A stretch of DNA of 64,000 bases, from the NCBI GenBank assembly GCA_051294375.1, contig CM119271.1:5631991-5695990 (forward strand), in the 5' to 3' direction. Numbering within the stretch: position 1 is the stretch's first letter; every line of letters starts with the position of its first letter. The position numbers and the translations under genes are program-made. This DNA comes from Paraspadella gotoi. Taxonomy: Eukaryota > Chaetognatha. The notes under the pieces were generated by a model that saw only the letters and a list, made by a program, of their open reading frames with translations, did no database searches and had not been told where the DNA came from. This document shows positions 35,265 to 49,499 of the stretch, one piece after another.

Positions 35265-36425
35265 ACTTTTCTCTCCCTCCCTCCCTCCTCTCCTCCCCCT
35301 CCCTCTCTCTCTCCTTCCCTCCCCTTCCTCCTCCCATCTCTCCCTCCTTTCCCCTTCCTCCTTCTCCTCTCTCCTTCCCCCTTTCCTCCCTCCCTCCTCC
35401 CTCCCCTTCCCCTCTCTTCCCCTTTCCTCCTTTCCTCCCTCCCTCTCCTTTCCCTTCCCTCCCGCCCTCTCTCCTCTCTCCTCCTTCCCTTCCTCCTCCC
35501 TCTCTCCTTCCCCTTCCTCCCTCTCTTCTCCTTTCCCTTTCCTCCCTCTCTCCTTCCTCTCTTCTTCTCCCTTCTTCCTGCCCTTCTCCTTCACCCTTTC
35601 TCCTTCCTCCCTCCCTCTCTCCTTCTCGCCTTCCTCCTCTATCCCTCCCTCTCTCGCCTCTCTCTCCCTCCTCCTCTCTCCTCCCTCCCTCTCTCCTCCC
35701 TCTCCCTCCCTCTTCTTTCCCCTTCCCTCCCTCCCTCTCTCCCTCCTCTCTCCTTTCCCCTTCCTCCTCTCTATCTCCCTCCTTCCCCCTTCTTCCCTTC
35801 CTCCTTCCCTCTCTCCTCTCTAACTTTCCCCCTTTCTCCCTCCTTCTCCTCCCTCCCTCTCTCCTTCCCCCCTTTATCCCTTCCTCCCTCCCTCCCTCTC
35901 TTCTTCCCTCCTTCCTCCCTTCCTCCCTCCCTCCCTTCCCTTTCTCCTTCCCCCCCTAACTTCTTCCTCCCTCCCTCTCTTTCCCTCTCTACTTTCCCCT
36001 TCCTCCCTCCCTCTCTCTCTCTCTACTTTCCCCTTCCTCCTTCCTCCCCTCTCTCCTTCCCCTTCCTCCCTCCCCTCTCTCCTTCCCCCTTTAACCCTTC
36101 TCCTCCCTCCCTCTCTCCTTCCCTTTAACCCTTCCTCCTCCCTCCCTCTCTCCTTCCCCTTTAACCCTTCCCCCTCCCTCCTCTCTCGCCTTCCCCCTTT
36201 AAACCCTTCCTCCCTCCCTCCTCTCTCCCTTCCCCTTTAACCCTTCCTCCTCCCTCCTCTCTCCTTCCACCCCCTCCTTCTCTCTCCTCTCTCCTTCCCC
36301 CTTCCTCCTCTCTCCCTCCCTCTCTCCTTCCCCCTTAAACCCTTCCTCCCTCTCCTCCCTCTCTCCTCCCCTTTCTCCTCTCTCCCCTCCCTCCCTCTCC
36401 CCTTCCCTCTTCTCCCTCCCTACGA
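35265..36425. repeat. Polypyrimidine tract of about 1.15 kb
   Basis: Nearly all C and T on the plus strand. The 3' part is a minisatellite of about 32 bp (CTCTCTCCTTCCCC then TTTAACCCTTCC then CCTCCCTCC). The purine strand has GGGAGGGAGG runs able to form G-quadruplex or triplex DNA. CT-rich DNA extends back to 35000. Confidence 0.95.
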
Positions 36426-36453
36426 CCAATTTATCTATCGATTTTCCCTTCAG

Positions 36454-36483
36454 GATGAAGTATGTTCTCTTCTACTACGATGA
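36454..36483 (+). CDS. Candidate terminal exon after the long polypyrimidine tract
   Basis: The 1.15-kb polypyrimidine tract runs into ATTTTCCCTTCAG, then GATGAAGTATG. In phase 0 the frame is DEVCSLLLR and a stop; another phase gives about 24 residues from an ATG. AATAAA at 36508-36513 follows closely, as expected of a last exon. The upstream exon is unknown. Confidence 0.3.
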   Translation, partial: DEVCSLLLR

Positions 36484-36507
36484 AAAAAAAAAATTGAGGA
36501 GATCTCG

Positions 36508-36513
36508 AATAAA
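36508..36513 (+). terminator. AATAAA poly(A) signal
   Basis: Canonical hexamer 25 nt after the stop of the candidate terminal exon at 36454. Confidence 0.3.
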
Positions 36514-36596
36514 GAAAAAAATCTATTAAACGATAATGTGACTTTTATTTCATCAAGCAAAGTTGCAAGCAAAGATGCAAGCGAGAAAACTAAGAA

Positions 36597-37260
36597 TTGA
36601 CATTCGCCATTATTTTTTTTTTCGTGATTACGTTTGCACCTTTTCTCATGAGCGCAATTTGGAATAAAGAATTTTTAGTTTTATCATACAAGCAAGTATG
36701 TAGACAAGGATTTCTAGACAAACAAGACGATGTCCATTTTTTGGGTACAGTGAATCAATACAATTTCGGTGCAAATTTATACAGTGTGAACGGATCGGAG
36801 GTCAGGGTAAAAATCGCCGCCGGATAGAGAAGCCCATCAGTTCATTGGCCGGTGCTATTTGTGTCTCGACCAATAGGAGAGTTCCATTCTGGTTCCGACG
36901 GATTTCTCTCGAGTCGCCGATCCGATTCTGATTCTTGAGTGTGATTCCTATGCGATGAAAGGCTAAGACTAAGACGACGGAAATGTTGACGATCAGAAAT
37001 GAACGATTCATAAACGCCGGTTATTCATAAAAAAATAACAACAAATTTAAAAATTAACGATTCGTTCAACGGCTCATGACTTCGTAAAGGCCATAGGGGC
37101 ATAAGGTGTTCAGACCGCTACCATTCTTAAAAAATAATATCATTGCAAATAAATAAAAGCTCTATACTAAACAATGCATATACTCCAAGATAATAAGACT
37201 TGATTAAGCGTAAGATCCTATTCGAAAGACGGCAGAGGGTCTAGAGGGACGTGGCGCTCG
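36597..37260. other. Unassigned stretch with CCAAT boxes
   Basis: Two CCAAT-type sites (near 36863 and 36880) and a GAGTCGCCGATCCGATTC motif at 36911 are shared in part with the ShKT-like gene upstream region. A 76-codon frame at 36597 lacks an ATG start, and I did not call it. Confidence 0.35.
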
Positions 37261-37269
37261 CCTATCTGG

Positions 37270-37540
37270 CCGACTGGGGTAGTCTCTCCTCTCTCTTCTC
37301 TCTCTCTCTTCCTTCTCTTTTCTCTTCTCTCATCTTCTCTCTCTCTCTCTCTCCTCCTCTCTCTCTCTTCTCTCCTCTCCTCGTTGTAGGCGAAAATTAA
37401 TTCACTTTTTCACTGCGACAAAAAACAAAGTAATAAAGTTGATTCCCTCGAGACGCAGACGTGTGATAAGACAGAGGACAGTCTCAATCGGTTGCAGCGT
37501 TGCAACCGAGATCAAGCAGATTAAGGACGCGTCTCTCCAG

Positions 37541-37571
<31 letters not shown>

Positions 37572-37573
37572 CC

Positions 37574-37605
<32 letters not shown>

Positions 37606-37714
37606 GAGATCGATTCTATTTTCTCTTTTTCTTCTTTTCCCTCATTGCTTTTTATCCAAAATCACATCTTAATCTTAATATAAAAAGATAACAGGATTCC
37701 TCGCTGCTAAGACG

Positions 37715-37760
<46 letters not shown>
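37270..37760. repeat. CT and AG tracts around an inverted repeat
   Basis: CT tracts at 37280-37380 and 37540-37605, an AG tract at 37719-37761, and a palindrome CGGTTGCA-GCGT-TGCAACCG near 37488-37507. Confidence 0.7.
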
Positions 37761-37766
<6 letters not shown>

Positions 37767-37774
37767 GAGGAATC

Positions 37775-37976
37775 AAATTCTAATTACAACCCTATTCCAA
37801 AGACTCAATCGGCTTATGTGATTGAAATTTCGTTCTAAGCTGTGATAATGAGGCAAACATCTCACCAGATTTAAACGTCAAAATTTTTTTTTTCGAAGTG
37901 AATATATAATGTGAGTTTTCACAAGAAAAGCTCTCGTTCAGAAGTACGTATTTCAGGAAGGAAAAATTTGTTGGGG
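37775..37976 (-). repeat. Inverted fragment of the 2.3-kb block
   Basis: Reverse complement of about 9035-9235 at high identity, including the adjoining AG/CT tract. The block, or part of it, is therefore dispersed and not only a local artefact. Confidence 0.7.
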
Positions 37977-38992
37977 TTGACGCGTCGAAGGCAGATAGGG
38001 TGAGGGTTGAGTCACGGAGTTTATTATGTATGACTCTTTCGAAAAAAAAAAAGAACCACATTTGTTAATTAAAAATTTTAATTACCGTAACGAACTATCC
38101 TTGATTTTCGATATAAACACTATATATATATATAGAGGGAGACAGTGGTGGAGAGAGGGAGGTTGAGTATATATCTATCAGAGCTTTGAGGCTATATGTG
38201 AAATATTGATCTAATGACTCTTGCGAGATACTATTATAAAAAAGAGCTATCGAGTATAGTAATTGGTAATTAAAAAAGAAATTTTTTAATACCAGTAAAA
38301 CGAACTATGCCTTGAAGGTGTATCGGATTTTTCTTTTTTTCCTTTTTTTTAAGGCCGTTTTTTTTTTTGCCGATCTCCTTCAACGGCTAATTCCATGCTT
38401 CTAAAATTTTGCTTCTCACTTGCTAACGTACACCTTCTTCTCTTCTTGCATGCTCCACAGCTTCTAGCTGCGGTCCAGCAGCTTCTTCTTGTCCCGCCTT
38501 GCTTGCTCCTTTCTACATCCGTTTACTGCCCTTCTAAGCACGAGCTTTTCCCAANNNNNNNNNNNNNNNNNNNNNNNNNTTTCCAGTCCCCGCCATTTTT
38601 CATCAGCTTCTTTCTCCACACGCTTTCTCTAACTCCCCCCCGGCCTCCCTCCCAATATCTACCTCGTTTCTGGTGTTTCTCGCTTTACTCCTCATTAACT
38701 TTGCAAATTTTCCGACTTTTTTCTGCTTAGGAACTCGATTCATTTTTTTCCTCCCGCCGTCATGTTTTTTTTTTCTTCTTTTGCCTTTTGTCTTTGAAAA
38801 TGAATTTCATTAAACTTCAATTATATTCGTCGGAGCCGCTGAATGTTTTGCATTAATCGGAAGCGAGTGAATAAAATGGGGATGAAAGATCTCCTTAACT
38901 ATGTACATAGGGCAATTTAAAATATGAAATATAAAAATTTATATTTTTATTGGATACGTTTTTGTGTATGACATAAACATAAACATATTATT

Positions 38993-39210
38993 TCGCTTCA
39001 TTGATAGGAAAGCCAGGTACTCTGGGAGTGAATAAACGAGACTGTGAGAGAGTCTTGATTGAAAGCTTGCAGGGACCTGCTATGTCATTATCTTGTAAGA
39101 GTGATGGAGGCCTTAAACCACCAAAGCCTGTCCAAAGTCAGGGGCAAGATAGCTTATTTTATTAAATGAATGGATAATTTTTATATTGGTTGTACCAATT
39201 TCATAAACAG
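38993..39210 (+). mobile_element. R1 copy, near complete
   Basis: Starts with TTCATTGATAGGAAAGCCAG and keeps the whole consensus, including the hairpin before 39210. This is the best-preserved copy in the window. Confidence 0.7.
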
Positions 39211-39257
39211 ATGAGAGAGAAGGCGGGGGTGGAAGACCAGAGAGATAGAGAAAGATA

Positions 39258-39296
<39 letters not shown>

Positions 39297-39429
39297 GCCC
39301 ACGCAATTGTCACATAATTCTTTTAACGTTTCTCAGTTTTTATATCGTACTTTCTGGAGTTGCATTTCGAAAATTGGTTTGGCCTTTCCTGTCTGACTCT
39401 TTCCGCTCTGTCTGGTAGTATGTATCTAT

Positions 39430-39440
39430 GTATCTCTCTT

Positions 39441-39513
<73 letters not shown>

Positions 39514-39535
39514 TTATCTATCTGTCTATCTGTCT
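39430..39535. repeat. TATC tetramer array
   Basis: About 100 bp of TATC with a few TGTC variants at the end. Confidence 0.95.
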
Positions 39536-39828
39536 ATTCTCTCTGGCCTCTCTCCTATACAATGTTATATAATTTTCAGAGAAGGATTACTAAAATTGAT
39601 TAATAGTTGTATAGAAAAAGTAGATATAATGCAAATAAAAGACCTAATAAATAAAGAATAAAAAATAAATAAAAACAAAAAAAATGTAGTACTTACTAAA
39701 TTAGGAAAGAAAGAAAGAAATAAAACAACAAAACTACAAATTAAATCTAGAAGAAAAAAACTTTGTTAACGATTTGACCCGAGATGTTCCGGATTTGAGT
39801 TATTTCAGAGAGTATGACAAGGAAAGGC

Positions 39829-39834
<6 letters not shown>

Positions 39835-39873
<39 letters not shown>

Positions 39874-40599
39874 GAGAGAGAGAGAGAGAGATGAGAGACA
39901 TGAACTCTTCTAGATCGCTCAATTTTTCTCGCGGCATTCTCCGCCGATCATGCTTTTCTTCCAAGCGTCGATTCGTCAAAACAGCATAATCCAAAACAAC
40001 AACAACAAAAAGAAGCATCAGCAGCAGCAGCGACCGCAGAGAGACGCGACGGACGCGACGCGACGCGATTTTNNNNNNNNNNNNNNNNNNNNNNNNNNNN
40101 NNNNNNNNNNNNNNNNNNNNNNNNNNNNNNNNNNNNNNNNNNNNNNNNNNNNNNNNNNNNNNNNNNNNNNNNNNNNNNNNNNNNNNNNNNNNNNNNNNNN
40201 NNNNNNNNNNNNNNNNNNNNNNNNNNNNNNNNNNNNNNNNNNNNNNNNNNNNNNNNNNNNNNNAGGGGAAAAAACAAAAAGAAATCCCGTTAAGATTTGA
40301 GCTTACGATCACGCGAAGAAAAGAGTATGTGTGTGTGTGTGGTTTTTTTTTTGTTGTTGTTATTTTTGAGTCCGAGCTATTTTGTTTTAAGAGAATCTTT
40401 TAATTAAGTTTCGAGGCCCGGAGGAACGTTCCTCAGTCGCCATAGAGATAACCGTTTTGTATGCGGGTACGTTCGCCGTCGTCGCGTCCTCGTCGTAGTG
40501 ACGTCATCGTTTTGTCCTCGTCCGGCTGTCGTCGACGCTGGAAAAAAGATGCAAATTTGATTTGAAAAATTCTGTAAGCAGAAGGTGAGAAGAGGAGAG

Positions 40600-40652
<53 letters not shown>

Positions 40653-40700
40653 GAGAGAGAGAGAGAGAGAGAGAAATAAAAAAAAAAAAAAAAAAAAAAT
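39835..40700. repeat. AG tracts flanking a gap and CpG island
   Basis: AG repeats at 39835-39895 and 40606-40675; CGACG repeats abut the gap at 40073. Confidence 0.85.
40390..40550. promoter_or_regulatory. CpG-rich island with CRE
   Basis: A CG-rich block between simple repeats with TGACGTCA near 40500 and a degenerate X-box near 40437. On the minus strand a short frame MATEERSSGPRNLIKRFS begins inside it. It looks like an unassigned promoter. Confidence 0.3.
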
Positions 40701-41800
40701 TTACTTCGCCCTCTTTTCTCTTTCTTTTTTTCTCTTATTATCTTTTCTTATTCTTTCCTCTCTTTTTTTTTTGCCCTTTCCCGAAAGTCAAACAATTAAT
40801 TAGTGAACTAGAGAGAAGTGTCGTTGGTGCCTTCAGGGTTTAAACGAAAACAAAAAACAAAACAAAAAAACAAAAAAAGCCTAAAAACAAGAAAAAGAAT
40901 GAGAAACGAAAAGAGGAGATTCGCTTCGCCCTAAGAGACGCTAATTACGTGGAGAAAGAGTAGAGGCGTGTTCGTCGTCTTTCCTCTCGCTCAATCAAAA
41001 CACAAGTTCAAAGAGGAAATTTTTTGGGGCGACTCTGACAAAAAACGGAACCAGACGAAAACAAAAACAAACAAAAATAAAAGAAACAAAACCAAAACAA
41101 TTCTCGTCCCTAAATTGGATTTTTTTTTGTTTTCTTTTCTTTTTGCTTCGAGGAACTGAAAAAAAAAAAGGTGGATGGCGGGAAACATGAGAGGAGATCG
41201 GAATAGAAACAGGTGAAAAACAAAATGGCGGATAACTTGATGAAAAAAAAAAAAAAAAAACCTACTAGTATTAGAAAATTATTTAATGACGTTATTTGCG
41301 CGCGAGTGACGTTACGTAACACGAACTAAGGAGAGATTGAACCGTCTCTTCTGTCTTTTGATATGAGCGAAAATATTAAAAATTACATTTTTTTTATTAA
41401 ACTTTTTGATGAAATTTTTTCTTAGACGAGCGATCAATCAATCATCATGAATTTTGATTCTTTTTTTTCTCTAACGTACTTCTTCATTTTTACTTATCCG
41501 ATCTTATTAAACATTCCACTGTATCTCTCCCCTTTGAGAAATCTCATTATTTTTAAGAATCTCTAAAAAAAAAATATGATTAGAAAAAAAAAAGATTTTT
41601 TTTATCTTTTTTCTCGACTTGAGGAAAATAAAAAAAAGGGGAAAAAAATTCCTTCTTGAAAGAAAGAGAAGGGAATTTGGGAGTTTGTGAGAATTTCCCG
41701 AGAGAGAGAGAGAGAGAGAGAGAGCAAGACACGGAGAGAGAGAGAGAGAGAGAGCAGCAGAGAGAGAGAGAGAGAGAGAGAGACAGAGCAGAAATCGCCT
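40700..41800. other. Gene-free stretch
   Basis: A-rich and T-rich DNA with AG tracts at 41700-41790. GTTACGTAAC (bZIP-type palindrome) lies near 41313. Confidence 0.5.
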
Positions 41801-41848
41801 CGAAGTGCGAAAGAGGAGTCCAAATTCCCAAGAGATTTTTGCACCGCG

Positions 41849-41888
41849 ATGTACTGCGGCGCACTCTCTAAGGTCTGTGGCGGTTCAG
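41849..41888 (+). CDS. Candidate first coding exon of the two-pass membrane gene
   Basis: ATG opens MYCGALSKVCGGS and runs to a donor (CAG|GTAGGG). The composition, Gly/Ser after paired Cys, would join reasonably to the next exon at 44400. However, the exon ends in phase 1 while 44400 needs phase 2, a one-base conflict. This area is full of assembly indels, so the link is plausible but unproven. The AG repeat just upstream would be 5' UTR. Confidence 0.3.
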
Positions 41889-41904
41889 GTAGGGTCGGAT
41901 CGCG

Positions 41905-43095
41905 GCGGTCGGTCTGTAAAGTCCTTTGGTCTATCACACTTCATATTTTTAATGTTTTAAGGTAATACTATATCGAATTTAGTTACTTTTAGTAGGAATG
42001 TAAGCTACAAGTAAAGCATCATAGCAGAATGACAGAAATCATGATCGTCATAATTTAAATATAATTTTGAAGAAAATAAAACAGCTGTTATACTTTATAT
42101 TTTGGAGAGAAAAACTTAGCAGCACTGATAACTTATGAATAAAAACTTTAGCAAAATTTCCTATATGTTAAAAATTAATCTATATATATACAATACTAGT
42201 TTACCATAAACAACACAAAAATATGGTCATCGTGATCTAAAGTAAAAGCTGCTGCTATATTCTGTGTAATATTTGTTTTTTTTAAATGTGTCGATCAACC
42301 ATAGAGTTTGTTTACGATATATATTTTCACAGAGTATCTCGTGATCACCCGAAATAATACAATATGTCACACGCTGGTGCAAATACATGTTGCAGGAAGG
42401 GAGACGGAAATAGAACCAGATGCATTTAACGATCGTCGAAACACGTATAAAACAGCACAAAGCGTTTGGATTATATAATTCTTCGAAATTTATTCTGCTA
42501 AATTCTGATCGCTCTTCAACTTAATACTGATATAACTGCATATAATCGATCCCCACTGACCCAACTTTTGTCCCCACTGAAAAGGAATCGATCCCCACGA
42601 CGATCGTCATCGTATCGTCAATCTATCGTCAATCGATCGTCATCGATCCTCTCAGAGGTGAATCGTTCTAATTCAAATTCGATCGTCTTGTTTTTTTCAG
42701 CTTGAAAGTTCCTCACGAGGGATCAAAAACGGAGGGAGCTCCGGGGAAGACGCCGACGACAAACAAAAACAAGCCAATGATCGAGGCTAAACAAACGTTA
42801 TTGAGGAGAGAGAACTAGTTTGGAAGATCTTAAACAAGCGCTTACAAGGAAGGTAGCCAAAACTAGAGCGTAGTGAAAGTTACGCACTCGTACGAAAATT
42901 CTAAATGTCAAATTTATGAACAATCATACCAATCAGGTGAACATTAATTTGTAAAAAAAAAAATAATATTATGTTCTTCAATTTTCGTAGTACTATCACT
43001 TATTATCCAAATTGAAAAATTCAAAAATAGGCTTTTCTTAATGATGCAATTTGAATCATCAAACTCAGTTTATAATTTAAATAGGAAAAATTAGA
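41905..43095. repeat. 1.2-kb duplicated exon block, copy 1
   Basis: Matches 43669-44780 with many indels. It includes a damaged copy of the membrane-gene exon at 42701-42785: extra bases shift the frame and the donor reads GAGGCTAAAC instead of GAG|GTAAAC. Confidence 0.85.
42866..43093. mobile_element. R4 MITE copy, truncated
   Basis: Same left end and first 230 bp as the copy at 44551. It belongs to the duplicated block and stops where the block similarity stops. Confidence 0.6.
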
Positions 43096-43475
43096 CAATC
43101 AATAACAATTTGGAGTTTTTCAACAATACTTCATCCCTTCAATTTTCCATTTTTCAAACCCAAAACTAAACTAAAACTTAAAACTAATTTATTCAATTGT
43201 TATTGTTATCAGTTTATTTTCAATTATTAGTAAAATTCTGATTTACACTACTCTACTTTTCAATTTGAGTTTTACAATTGCTTTTTTATTAAGTTGTAAC
43301 ATTATACAATGTAAAAGGCCTAATTTATCTGCCTCTTAGTATTAATCTCTCCCCTGATTTCATTTCTTTTCCCCTTCTTTATCGCCTCATCTGAAACCTT
43401 CAGGCTAGTCCTCACCCTCAATTAATGTTTGCCTTTCCCTCAATCCTTTGTTGGAAGCTTTATCCCTTTGTCTTT

Positions 43476-43516
<41 letters not shown>

Positions 43517-44399
43517 CTCTCTTACTACTCTCTAGTTCTCTCCTTTACCAAATATCTTAGTAATTCAGTCTCAAGCGACTGATGAATGAACGCAAATACA
43601 CGTTCGCAATCTCTCTCCATTTTGTTGTGGGGGGTGGTGTTGTNNNNNNNNNNNNNNNNNNNNNNNNNGTCGGTCGGTCGGTCGGTCGGTCTGTAAGTCC
43701 TTTGGTCTATCACACTCATATTTTTAATGCTTTAGATAATACTATATCAATTTAGTTTACTTTTAGTAGGAATGTAGCTACAATAAGATCATATGCAGAT
43801 GACACAGAAAATGATCTGTCATAATTTGTAAATTTTATATTTTGAAAAATAAACACTTTATATTTATATTTTGGAGAAAACTTAGCAGACTGATAACTTA
43901 TGAATAAATACTTCTTATGCATATATATATCATACTAGTTTACATAACAACACAAAATATAGTCATGTGATCGTAAAGTAATAAGCTGCTTATTCTGCTG
44001 TAATATTTTTTGTTTTAAAGTGATCGATCAACCATTAGACTTTTGTTACGTATATATTTTACAGTAGTAGCTCGTGATCACCCGAAAATACATATGTCAC
44101 TGCGGTGCAACACTGTGCGGGAGGGGGACGGATAGAACCAGATGATTAACGATCGATTCGCAATAAAAACAAGCGTTTGGATTTATAATTCTCGAAAATT
44201 TATTCTGTAAACTTCTGATCGCTCTTCACTGAACTGATATAACTGATATAATCGATCCCCACTGACCAACTTTTGTCCCCACTGAAAAGGAATCGATCCC
44301 CACGACGATCGTCATCGATCGTCATCTATCGTCATCGATCGTCATCGATCCTCTCAGAGGTGAATCGTTCTAATTCAAATTCGATCGTTTGTTTTTCAG

Positions 44400-47846
<3,447 letters not shown>

Positions 47847-48060
47847 TGGGGAAAATGGACGACGACGACGTCGCTAGCGACAATTTTAAAAACGGAAACC
47901 AAAAAAAAAACGAAATTAAAATCTCTTGAAAAAAGAAAAATCCGCTCAAAACAAGAAGGAAACGACAGGTAGTAAAACGAGGAAGATAGAACCTGAAAAC
48001 CTAAAGGGAAATTCAAACGACGGTTCATTATGCTTTTCTCTCCAAAAGATGGATAAAATC

Positions 48061-48066
48061 AATAAA
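48061..48066 (+). terminator. Poly(A) signal AATAAA after the membrane-protein gene
   Basis: Canonical AATAAA 215 nt after the stop codon at 47846. It is the first such hexamer in the trailer and gives a 3' UTR of about 235 nt. Confidence 0.6.
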
Positions 48067-48874
48067 CCAACCAAAAAAGGATTTAAAACTAAAAATTCAG
48101 ACTCAAAACCAATTTGAGATGAAAATCGTTGGAAAACTTAAAATTAATTGAGTCGCTGGATCGTTAGGATGAACAACGAAACTCGATTTAAGTTCCCCAA
48201 TCTCTAAATTTCGATCTCCGATCCTTTATCCCTCATTCTCGATCCCTTATCTCAATCCCCGATCAATCAAAGTGAAAATTGCGTTTGTTGTTTGAATACT
48301 TCAATTCCCCATCGGCCATTCACGCCACGCCAATATCGTTATTTTTACATATGGCGCTAAGTTATTTGTGCATTTATGCAGTTCCAATGAAAATAAGTTA
48401 TACTACTAAAAAAATGAAACAACTGTATCGTATCATAAGCCCAAATCTCGATTTAAATAAGTAATACAGTCATGTGCTAAAAAAATTTCACTTTTTCAGC
48501 CTTTTTTGAAATTTATTAAAGATAAAGAGTCTAGCATAAATTTTATAAATATTAGGTTATCCATATGGGAGCAGTGATTTTTTATATTGAATTAATTTCT
48601 ATCAAAGCCAAATATAAAAAAAAATGAATTTTTTTTTCTTCTGATATTTTCTATTCTTTGTAGTATCTTAAAAATGAAAAATAATGGTACTAGACTATTG
48701 ACAACTGGATTAATCCAGATCCCTAAATAATAATTTTAATTTTTTAAAGAAAATGTTTTTTTTCCTTATCGCGGTCCGGTGATCAGGATTGCCCCAGCCC
48801 CTTTCCCCTAGTCCAAGCAAAACGTCTCCATGCCATCCTTTTCTACCCAACCCTTCTCCACTGGAATCTCCAGT

Positions 48875-49475
48875 AAGGCGTAGTGAAAGTTACATACGAA
48901 ATTTTTAAAAGTCAATTATGAACAACATACAATCAGTGAACATTAATTTGTAAAAAAAAATAATTTTATGTTTAATTTCGCAGTAGCTATATTTATATAT
49001 AGTACTATCCTTATAAAATCGAAAAAATTTCAAAATAGGCTTTTCTTAATTTTGATTGCAGATTTGAATTCCTCGTCAAAAGTTGATAAAAGAAAATATA
49101 ATTCATTTTTAAAATTCTTTCATTAAGTGGGTTAAAAATTAAAAAAACTATATTTAATATATAAAAGTTAATTTTCAGTTTTAAAATATAGCTTTTTCTA
49201 ATTTTGACCCACTTAATGAAGAATTTTTCAAAAAAGAGTTATATTTCTTTTTATCAACTTTTATGATGAATCCAAATCTGTGCAAAAAAATCTTAGAAAA
49301 AACTTTTGAAATTTTAACATTTATTGGTTAGTACTAGTATAAATATGCCTACTGCGTAAATTGTAAAAATTTATTATAATTTTTTTTATACATAAATGTT
49401 TATAAGTTATAATGTTGTCGTTCCTCACTTTTAGAATTTTAATTAAAGTTAAACTGAGGAATTTTACTACGCCTT
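48875..49475. mobile_element. Intact foldback MITE (family R4), 601 bp
   Basis: The ends are AAGGCGTAGT and its reverse complement ACTACGCCTT. They are flanked by a direct 10-bp repeat AATCTCCAGT (48865-48874 and 49476-49485). If the terminus is read as TAAGG, the target duplication is 8 bp. The two halves are imperfect inverted copies over nearly the whole length, for example the AAGTGGGTTAAAAATT region and its complement near 49205, so the element can fold into one long hairpin. It has no coding capacity. Target length fits hAT-, P- or Mutator-like transposases, which I cannot distinguish. Sister copies lie in this window. Confidence 0.8.
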
Positions 49476-49499
49476 AATCTCCAGTCCTCCCTCAAACAG

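Noticed and set aside
36597-36827. 76-codon ORF with a hydrophobic start
   Set aside because: Begins with TTG, lies in AT-rich DNA, and its first ATG comes after the hydrophobic part; no splice support.
38395-38730. ORF with Leu-rich start running into the 25-N gap
   Set aside because: The gap hides the frame, and the Leu-rich part follows local CTT content; evidence is insufficient.
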